14,035 bases of DNA, taken from assembly GCA_964436315.1 (NCBI GenBank), contig CAYTCZ010000106.1:1-14035 (forward strand), in the 5' to 3' direction. The translations under genes were made by a program, and so were the position numbers. The notes beneath the pieces were generated by a model, which was given only the letters and a program-made list of their open reading frames with translations, was not told the DNA's origin and made no database searches. The DNA comes from CAYTCZ01 sp964436315. Its GTDB lineage: Bacteria; Actinomycetota; Thermoleophilia; Gaiellales; Gaiellaceae. Positions 11,201 to 14,035 of the stretch are shown here, one piece after another (position 1 is the stretch's first letter; each line of letters begins with the position of its first letter).

Positions 11201-11381
11201 CCTTCCCACGCTCGCGGCCAGCGTTAGTCGAGCGATCGAGACCGGGTTGGATGGTTCATCTCCCCGCAACGAGCTCGCGGCACGGCTCGACGTGCGCATC
11301 TTTGATGTCGCGGACACGGACCAATCCGAGCAACAAGCCGTCGCACTGCGCGTGCGGAACCTGTGGGTGCCCCTTGCCTAG
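2244..11381 (+). CDS. Giant beta-rich protein of unknown function, about 3,046 aa
   Basis: One uninterrupted frame of over 9.1 kb. I chose ATG 2244 because GGAGG (2230-2234) sits 9 nt before it; GTG 2178 or ATG 2181 would overlap the lipoprotein gene but have poor ribosome sites. There is no signal peptide and no clear TM helix. Residues about 710-1400 are dense in alternating amphipathic beta strands with Gly turns (for example FDLDVGDLRF, VRIEAGVRATFWVDITFE), suggesting a long beta solenoid, groove or barrel-like body. Around 1440-1640 it is more helical and acidic. The C-terminal half (about 1650-3046) is mixed and includes recognisable but unassigned blocks: DPLGNLLPG followed by WPGTRLTYEL (about 2120-2160). 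I counted only about five cysteines, the first near 1450, with a pair in LCPDGEDC (about 2233-2238). It resembles large uncharacterised proteins of GC-rich bacteria and possibly DUF6603-type proteins, which I cannot confirm. It is the centre of the locus. It could be a surface or exported scaffold or a lipid-handling protein. Confidence 0.85.
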   Translation: MVVLERAFDRTYVLAGASGTPSVVFLSPVDHGSTVPLSPGVLAGAAVVLNPSVRAIDAHFRDTVVALLPDNRLPSRGLALLAVKQEGGRWSSFGDVLEAEPSGSETFEARYEATFYLGGSFDERIVPVDDVVVVPRGSRIRLGQHGSKLVFDLAGAGRWDTVLRAFGASVAVSETSEMSVEWTQPGAPWQLRGQASPGLVDGLGVQVGFATARRGRGPGGSQWKTARVLDASRLGGRKTTWSATLRTTFLHDVSAAFLKLEDAVPVHLTSSRGQALWALPKEGENSGRLAWLRRSRSTPGTVPQHSQRSLVGGLVGTFVLGVSDGLTQSLSRPPDVLLGANAIEALVPPAEQPLVVTFTPGAAGIVESQGVRGLDAAGGWQVTPYMELVGGGTYRTGAEQSAEYVPSDAGVSTAGPQPLVPREAIEHAIAAPMPFVPTSALTQSSLSSGTHARRGSRELEDALDIEQVVLSRVRRGLGHAAQVKRRKPATTDPSLTSQGWLGKREASEGRLSSIDFAEGRPDQRLALAGLEHDARLAAAFESNELFLVARVTAGSEAGPSRPAIRNRLAIGGWTFGLEGELIAPGDRGEKDYWLIVKSSPRPLRELIDDTAEWGMGAHEGARRDLNRLLDAQGSKRLPDRFLSGSWSGALVLDYPLGDVSAAEQFPPELKALVGGFRNPSDLRVPYIGFDIPRVATSGGGLAIESPAVWAHINYEDPKGDPFKKTDDIYGFVVTKFAVTIDASRVTKFDGKVKIGVARIFGERVEGRADGEEGDSHTVELTGSVQRRDKGTTYSFAYEGSHEFEYAGDSIAATATLQRVEFSTVTSDTGSSEAEFQLTGGLTVEVGSSDSDWEGNLGKFSLDYGGLPLRFDLSGLGTRLRYDLGRFDLDVGDLRFDSWLPKSFPLKLRGFLAGRNVEEWGGHELVSGADGASFGLEFGLDLGGLGALVPGFSLPRADLLLSWVPGASGAPSLSLRFAGTAPRRLSFSLMGALEFRAEKFGLGKATWIDGADKKEAMALQLDDWFIKVFTLKFPPEGATADTYIFYPPSNDLDGVGWFLSYAAADQEDADDQGDGFALRRFVAGQRLRLGDGQFEHADDIVAAIQDVEFDDIASGEGALVLDTDAGWLLGAAAEFAGVVDISLALADSSSLYAVRLDLKDLFGISIRYQRVDERTGMFAAEIGLDKLGTLPLGPVQFSLPAFGLQVYTNGDYLIDVGYPWNNDYSRSLTAWVFPFVGSGGLYFARLSSRTAGRLLPPGRKYDMVLRAGFAARVGLGASFNQGIFRGEVSLSVFGALDGLWARAKDGKDHFIVRGRNGIQLIVLGRVSFPLVRIEAGVRATFWVDITFETDEDTLLEVAGRITAHASVRIKAGFIKFTIRFSASFEYRKRFRLRAGGRNAFLADSHQESPPVFRFEAYEHWDSKHALTFAPVIAPLWRSSENGVEEDLSHCMLVREAELEEVARLATYFGFAAALRGQGSDVDGGNSVGDFEFVPGGDEDQARDRWLEALGAALDDLRFATFDAHAAANLKGTLEVPSDTDGEWSGMPWLPGLVVNDGTGVLRWDPYTEGATLTSADLKALRDVFDALFDLGGDDPSFLATELSVAGVEMVFEDWWSALVHEGATAVWNEVTRRWRAAKRDNPNEEPAPVRLSTILAHDRGGSSEVSLARIVGKASAVAFSGMHIPELEERPELPAGGIARALAGTQVNRYVGPEKINVLVDRRHGALGWVSGANVEVEVEARSTDPAEPPTMPAPKRLAPAEQRPERVELANSIEELGTPAARVVPSGARKFLRARPVGSANDHVSRRYGVGTSRRLVKLDQFEQWSILTFRIDGFRSGVGVVDLAGVDAETRVLSTLFRSSGALPAGIVVGAEAWIDPADEKVEVVHLASGTAVAFGGEPSLGTPRGLFLQEAHTAPVRPSSDEELAALLRVARWAEGDSSERFFVSFEPQDSSFSSGKAGVAESILRVAIRLQPSAAIWPVTTHIVPTGAESEDDIELVLGGHDRWVDMGSPDVARFQWEEPKDESEAGADLDSDQELDAQYSLRDVEVWQGNGRILPREWTLPLRPITESAPGVDGELPPEPERDNDRYRFDIPVARLEGWTGKNRYASVGTTFTAKIGRRDPLGNLLPGSGAADWVAGYSDRLVPVREWPGTRLTYELSSSSGRTRWKLAMKLSAEFERSAGVVERWRRIREQVSDKRFVAELSVTDGTARTQIASRLKRFVDAVWKKLCPDGEDCRRRLGEAEVAGGTVKVEAASWHVVVQPIPEVETGRVVEWRPSLKVARKGGIQDKLIPTRLGVLQQVEAVPLASDKPSGSNANAADEDRSLEAFAATVRRITGNQVSLGRSAGSDGTSLWLVWRGALSLGTEDEVDWSFHSMAPFGTAGLRTEEWKLEHDTWPEWRGEARDVDVDGLIARVLTGLDALSTGAALDVQWRSKPGLLADWSSASRRLALALSTRHAAVLEKDRDGLRGAAGGQLLERFVRQRLTQRLNAFDAIDTYVVGRWSRTAADSAAPQWEVHYHTDAKPAGTRRAGDARADALVVSSAVALLGGEETVVAFSVDAAEERPDRDPSISVRFVPHVFRTAEDAPWIHLVEVAPPSSSEDVDRRFPISRIPLVLRRHPPLPALGEHVAVVPLRNSSTIALDAMLTKEMADTLREWEYRFCTSFTGIDVDSLEIVVKRLRPSSQSLATTDGDPFPVLMALEMELERDGGLELDRIVYLTSTLATRVEQASRAALAERTVERLCTITIKSNYNGLKTALDVQASVDQGGIAEALSLGFRGVSQRLQRVTGARVETGTLADDRTKTWTFSKDELGRFFDDPAGMDLVLAITKRDVLQDLALQVHAHVNRNKEIRGRPINSLFHYRSAVASHDSWARPGLDRQEPAGWDGTRLVAESSGQAGRVGEVASRAGVKADLSQRIGGMLSTLFHAVDAEVERRVDIEVRLVRRANAGLPFLLRRGEVARATPVDTPLGMVLNGGSRDLPTLAASVSRAIETGLDGSSPRNELAARLDVRIFDVADTDQSEQQAVALRVRNLWVPLA

Positions 11382-11471
11382 CTCCCGCCATGATGGTCGC
11401 GCGAGCGAACTGCGCAGTGGCCTGGCCATCTCCGGGGGCGACCCACCATCGCCGAGCGCGGGGAAGGAGCC

Positions 11472-11549
11472 ATGAGCTCCTGCGGTCCGGTGATTCCCAA
11501 TGTGCGCGAAGGAGAGAGAGATGAGCAACTCGAACAAGACGTTCGCTGA
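11472..11549 (+). CDS. Possible 25-codon leader ORF overlapping the hydrolase start
   Basis: After the giant gene a 139-bp gap (11382-11520) precedes the next gene. Within it, ATG 11472 opens a frame reading MSSCGPVIPNVREGERDE and on to a TGA at 11547-11549, in a different frame from the hydrolase gene and overlapping its first 29 bp. An AAGGAG lies just upstream, but only about 2-3 nt away, closer than ideal. It could be a short leader that couples translation to the hydrolase gene, or chance. The rest of the gap shows no convincing terminator. Confidence 0.15.
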   Translation: MSSCGPVIPNVREGERDEQLEQDVR

Positions 11550-12351
11550 CCTAGTGCGCGAAGGGCTCGCGGAGAGCGAGCTTCTGTCGAACCCGCCACA
11601 CGAGGGGGCCGGCGAGCACATCATCGGGTGGGTTCCGAAGGACCACGAGGAGCTGCGTTCCCTCGGGGTTCCCAACGCACCCACAGGGTTCGTTCATGTC
11701 ATCGGAGCCGAGGCGTTGGAGTGGCCGATCAAGGAGTGCGCCAGCAGCCATATCTATCTCGTAGACGAACGGAACCTGATCGGCGACGTGACTGGGAAGT
11801 GCTTCGGTCGGCCGCTCCAGCTCTGGAGACGAACACCGGACGTCCGTTTGTGGCTCGCCGGCTACGCGTCGCTCCGCGACCAGCAGCACGAGGAGCAGAG
11901 TGGTCTCCCCGGAGACGGTGGGGCGCGTCCGTCGCAAGAGGACGACCACCCAATCGAGGGAGTGCTCGACGTACATCCCCTGACGAGCCTTTCGGCAGCG
12001 TATGATGCCTACGTCGACTCTTGCGATTGTGGTGATCGCTTCTCTGACAACTGCGCACACTTCGTGAGCAACGCGCTTATCCGGGCTGGATATACGCTCG
12101 GCGGTGGAACCAAGTGTCGATGCGGTCGCCTGATCCGTGCGAAGGAGCTTCTGGCGTGGGTTCGATCTCGGCCTGGTCGACGCTTCAGTCAGAACCACCA
12201 AGGGCTCTCTTCCGGCGTATGGATCGTGTATCAGGAGCGTGATGATGGACAGGGTCACATCCTGTTCCACAAAGAGGCATCTGGCCGGCACTCGTGGAAG
12301 GGCACGGGCGACTATCCGGACTGGCCTGTCCAGTGGCATTACAGCTTCTGA
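11521..12351 (+). CDS. Predicted papain-fold (NlpC/P60/CHAP-like) cysteine hydrolase, 276 aa
   Basis: The ATG at 11521 follows AAGGAG (11509-11514) with 6-nt spacing. The key motif is DNCAHFVSNALIRAGY (residues 176-191). A Cys at the start of a helix followed by A-H-F-V is the nucleophile signature of NlpC/P60, CHAP, amidase_6 and LRAT-type enzymes. A later strand, GQGHILFH (243-250), supplies a candidate catalytic His246, in the canonical Cys-then-His order. Expected chemistry is peptide, amide or acyl cleavage or transfer, for example on peptidoglycan, but the substrate is unknown. Two CxC pairs flank the active site (Cys168/170 and Cys199/201), which is unusual and suggests a metal site or redox control. 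Residues 1-115 form a separate N-terminal region, joined by an acidic Gln/Asp-rich linker (about 120-145). No signal peptide is seen. It lies 139 bp after the giant gene and 23 bp before the next. It could be a processing enzyme or a toxin-like effector. Confidence 0.78.
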   Translation: MSNSNKTFADLVREGLAESELLSNPPHEGAGEHIIGWVPKDHEELRSLGVPNAPTGFVHVIGAEALEWPIKECASSHIYLVDERNLIGDVTGKCFGRPLQLWRRTPDVRLWLAGYASLRDQQHEEQSGLPGDGGARPSQEDDHPIEGVLDVHPLTSLSAAYDAYVDSCDCGDRFSDNCAHFVSNALIRAGYTLGGGTKCRCGRLIRAKELLAWVRSRPGRRFSQNHQGLSSGVWIVYQERDDGQGHILFHKEASGRHSWKGTGDYPDWPVQWHYSF

Positions 12352-12374
12352 ATGTCGACAGGACTCGAACGACG

Positions 12375-13046
12375 ATGACTGAAGAAGAAACGAAGACACC
12401 GCGTGAGCTGCACGACAGAGTTCTCGAGACGATCGAATCTCTGCAGACCATTCACGTCAAGACCGTCTGCGCCGGCGACGAAGAGCCGCCCATAATCGAG
12501 ACGAAGCTCGGCATCTTCACGGGCGATGTCGAAGTCGTGGTTCGTGTGTCGAGCGAGGGCGCATTGGATCCCAGAATTGGTCACTTCGCGCCGAGTCACC
12601 TCGTGATGCTGGACCAGGCGATCGGGCGACTGAACCAGCTGATCGAAACGGTCATTCGACTCCTTCGCGCACTTCTTGACCTGCTTCGAAGGAGCCTTCC
12701 TTCGGACGAAGCACCTTCGCAGATCGAGTGGGCGAAGAAGACGGAGCGAGACAGCTTCAACGACCTCCTGGACAAGCTCCGCAGGGGGTTTCGGAACCTA
12801 TTCGAGCTGTCGATCGTTACCAAGACCACCTTGGACACCAAGTTGCTGGCGTCCAAGGTGCGACTGCTGCCATTGAGTGAGACACCGGACGCCGAGCAGA
12901 CACTGCCTGACCCAACCCCGCCGGTCGACGAACTGATTGAACCGGTCAAGTCTCTACACGCAGAGCATGCGAGCCGTGCCGGCGCGGTCGTGGAACGATA
13001 TGGCGAATGGATCGGCAAGCTCGTGAATGGGGCGCCGAGCTCGTGA
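12375..13046 (+). CDS. Soluble helical hypothetical protein, 223 aa
   Basis: ATG 12375 is preceded by AGGA about 11 nt upstream and lies 23 bp after the hydrolase stop. The frame is open further upstream, but inside the hydrolase gene. Residues 1-24 form a charged helix. Residues 30-60 look like beta strands (IIETKLGIFTGDVEVVVRV). Residues 74-150 form amphipathic helices rich in Leu and Arg (LNQLIETVIRLLRALLDLLR), which might pair as a coiled coil or lie on a membrane, but no true TM helix is present. A Pro- and Asp-rich stretch (about 168-190) precedes a last helix (190-217). I do not recognise the family. Its stop (TGA, 13044-13046) overlaps a GTG of the next gene, so the two are probably translationally coupled. 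It could be a partner or regulator of the neighbouring hydrolase or membrane protein, which is inference from position only. Confidence 0.75.
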   Translation: MTEEETKTPRELHDRVLETIESLQTIHVKTVCAGDEEPPIIETKLGIFTGDVEVVVRVSSEGALDPRIGHFAPSHLVMLDQAIGRLNQLIETVIRLLRALLDLLRRSLPSDEAPSQIEWAKKTERDSFNDLLDKLRRGFRNLFELSIVTKTTLDTKLLASKVRLLPLSETPDAEQTLPDPTPPVDELIEPVKSLHAEHASRAGAVVERYGEWIGKLVNGAPSS

Positions 13047-13363
13047 CCCGCAGCGAGACCGAAAAGGGAGGAGTGGAGGTGATCACCAGGATCGTTTCCG
13101 AAGATTTCGAGGAGCGCCTGTTCAGAGCTGCGCAAGAGTCAACGGCCGAGTTCGAGCAAGTCCTCCAACAATGCGCGTCCAGCGCTGGGCTCGACACGAG
13201 GTTGTCGTTGCTGGGCGATGGCGAGACCCGGATCGTCGAAAACCTCGCGGGGGACGCAGATGATCGAGCGGCCTTAGTCCGGCTTCATGAGACGGCATTG
13301 TCTGTGGGGAACGAGCTGCATCTCGGACAGCTGACCATCGCACTCCGCGCCCTTGGAACGTGA
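13043..13363 (+). CDS. Small acidic hypothetical protein, 94-118 aa
   Basis: The frame is supported by its tight fit between two genes. Its GTG at 13043 overlaps the upstream stop as GTGA, and its own TGA overlaps the next gene's GTG in the same way. The start is uncertain. ATG 13007 gives a longer form inside the previous gene. GTG 13079 is preceded by GGAGGAG (13067-13073) at 5-nt spacing, which is the best ribosome site of the three. The conserved-looking part begins at VITRIVSEDFEERLFRAAQ, followed by helices (AEFEQVLQQCASSAGL), a short strand-turn (TRLSLLGDGETRIVENL) and a final helix. There is one Cys, no signal peptide and no TM segment. The family is unknown. Its position, wedged between a helical soluble protein and a membrane protein, suggests a small adaptor or inhibitor within the same complex. 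Confidence 0.6.
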   Translation: MTRSETEKGGVEVITRIVSEDFEERLFRAAQESTAEFEQVLQQCASSAGLDTRLSLLGDGETRIVENLAGDADDRAALVRLHETALSVGNELHLGQLTIALRALGT

Positions 13364-13803
13364 GTCGCCGCTCCGCGAGAAGAGTCGCAAAGAGGTTCAT
13401 CGCTCGCGGCACGCTGGCAGTGCGTACTCCTGGTCGGTCCGGTACCATCTTCACCTTCGTGCTCGAGAGCGGCCGGCGAGTGGTGACGGTCGCGACTCCG
13501 CTCGCGCTGCGAGACACAGAGCTGGTTGGTCAGCACCGAATGGAGCTCGAGCAAGCCTGCCGCGAGGCTCTGAGGGAGCTTGGTGTCCTCAGCAACCTCA
13601 CCTTGTCGCTGGCCGCGGGTTCCCTCGCCGGCCTGTTGGCGGACGTCTTGGAGGGGGAGGCCTTGGAACTGGCGGACTGGTGGCCTGCGCCCATCGTCTT
13701 TCTGGCTAGCATGTGCGTCCTCCATGCCTGGCGTCGCTGGGTGGTTCGGCGCTTCGCAAAGCGGCTGGTCGGAGAGAGCCTCACTTTGTTCGACCCCTTG
13801 TAG
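13360..13803 (+). CDS. Small membrane protein with two predicted TM helices, 147 aa
   Basis: The GTG at 13360 overlaps the preceding stop as GTGA, implying translational coupling; the ribosome site is weak. Residues 1-75 are very basic and soluble, with a strand-like piece (GTIFTFVLESGRRVVTVATP, 29-48) and a charged helix (53-74). Two hydrophobic segments follow: about 78-96 (LSNLTLSLAAGSLAGLLADV) and about 107-124 (DWWPAPIVFLASMCVLHAW). They are joined by an acidic 10-residue loop, then a basic tail RRWVVRRFAKR. The positive-inside rule puts both termini in the cytoplasm and a short hairpin loop outside. No family was recognised. The layout is compatible with a membrane anchor for the upstream soluble proteins or with an immunity-type protein for the predicted hydrolase; neither is shown. 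It is the last gene of the run, and right after it begins the truncated minus-strand gene copy. Confidence 0.68.
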   Translation: MSRRSARRVAKRFIARGTLAVRTPGRSGTIFTFVLESGRRVVTVATPLALRDTELVGQHRMELEQACREALRELGVLSNLTLSLAAGSLAGLLADVLEGEALELADWWPAPIVFLASMCVLHAWRRWVVRRFAKRLVGESLTLFDPL

Positions 13804-13917
13804 GATCGGACGGGCCTCGCCGCAGTCGTCGCCTTCCATCCGCCAGGCGTCCCCACGATAGCGATACCGCACCCCGTCCACCTCGATCGTCCGCGTTCCC
13901 TTCTTCGGCATCGACAT
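13804..13917 (-). pseudogene. Truncated 5' copy of the left-edge hypothetical gene (about 38 codons)
   Basis: From the ATG at 13917-13915 the minus strand reads MSMPKKGTRTIEVDGVRYRY, then RGDAWRMEGDDCGEARPI, reaching the end of the convergent membrane-protein gene at 13803. The frame stays open further, but that part is simply antisense to the plus-strand gene and should not be read as protein. The first 13 codons match the start at the left edge, and the DNA identity includes about 24 bp upstream of the ATG. The natural explanation is that this is the 5' remnant of a gene whose other copy lies left of the window. The function of the parent gene is unknown. An alternative is a genuine 40-residue protein, but no stop in a sensible place supports this. 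Confidence 0.6.
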
Positions 13918-13941
13918 GGCTCGAGGGTAGCGCGGCCGCGA
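13877..13941. repeat. Right copy of the 65-bp direct repeat
   Basis: It is 63 of 65 identical to positions 1-65, in the same orientation and offset by exactly 13,876 bp. It covers the first 13 codons of the truncated minus-strand gene and its immediate upstream DNA. Beyond 13941 the sequence no longer resembles the left side. Together the two copies bracket all complete genes in the window. Confidence 0.9.
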
Positions 13942-13967
13942 AGCGATCTACCGCCGCCGAGCTCCGC

Positions 13968-14035
13968 GTGATCCTGCCCGGTGAGCTCGCGACCGCTCTC
14001 GACCTGGCCGCCCTCGATGTGGGTGCCCGGTGGGG
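13968..14035 (+). CDS. Possible start of a gene running off the right edge
   Basis: From GTG 13968 the plus strand reads MILPGELATALDLAALDVGAR, open to the edge and with high G/C in third positions. It would be divergent from the truncated minus-strand gene. There is no clear ribosome site, and the frame is also open upstream without a start, so the call rests on composition only. It may be chance. Confidence 0.2.
   Translation, partial: MILPGELATALDLAALDVGARW

Noticed and set aside
11390..11453. Imperfect inverted match (ATGGTCGC against GCGACCCACCAT) after the giant gene, as a terminator
   Set aside because: The arms do not pair without a bulge, the loop is long and there is no T-run. It is not good enough to call.
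13285..13803. Continuation of the right-end minus-strand frame as a 210-residue protein
   Set aside because: Below 13804 this frame is exactly antisense to a better supported gene with coupled start and two TM helices. Long antisense frames are expected in GC-rich DNA. Only the part above 13804 has independent support from the repeat.
1..14035. Contractile injection, Tc-toxin, Rhs/polymorphic toxin or type VI assignment for the locus
   Set aside because: I saw no sheath, baseplate, VgrG, RHS/YD repeats, ATPase or pre-toxin motif. A giant protein beside a hydrolase is not enough to place it in these classes.

Overview
This is a GC-rich bacterial window with dense, mostly plus-strand genes. 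Codon third positions are mostly G or C. One predicted lipoprotein has a classical lipobox, and there are very large hypothetical genes and small Cys-rich hypothetical genes. This fits a large-genome Gram-negative such as a myxobacterium, but that is inferred from style and not from any marker gene. I see no rRNA, tRNA, CRISPR array, transposase, integrase or phage structural gene.

Layout. (i) The window opens inside the first codons of a minus-strand gene, which runs off the left edge. (ii) A small minus-strand gene (181-438) encodes an 85-residue protein with a charged N-terminal half and five cysteines in its C-terminal half. It is divergent from the rest. (iii) From 686 to 13803 six genes run in one direction. 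They are a lipoprotein (686-2200), a protein of about 3,046 residues (2244-11381), a predicted papain-fold (NlpC/P60- or CHAP-like) cysteine hydrolase (11521-12351), a soluble helical protein (12375-13046), a small protein (13043-13363) and a two-TM membrane protein (13360-13803). The last three are closely packed, with GTGA stop/start overlaps, so they look like one translationally coupled unit. (iv) At 13804-13917 lies a 38-codon 5' fragment of a minus-strand gene. Its first codons and immediate upstream DNA match the left edge of the window (1-65 against 13877-13941, 63 of 65 identical).

Interpretation. The six-gene run plus the small divergent gene sits between two copies of the same gene start. 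The right copy is cut off where the run ends. This suggests that the roughly 13.8 kb block arrived as a unit, or was bracketed by a duplication. How it moved is not visible, because no recombinase lies inside.

Functionally, the proteins suggest an envelope-linked system: a lipid-anchored protein with a probable C-terminal beta-grasp (SLBB-like) domain, a giant beta-rich and almost cysteine-free protein without a signal peptide, a cysteine hydrolase and a small membrane protein. I do not recognise this combination as a named system. It is the best candidate here for something undescribed. Its role (surface assembly, contact-dependent antagonism, lipid or peptidoglycan handling) cannot be decided from sequence alone.
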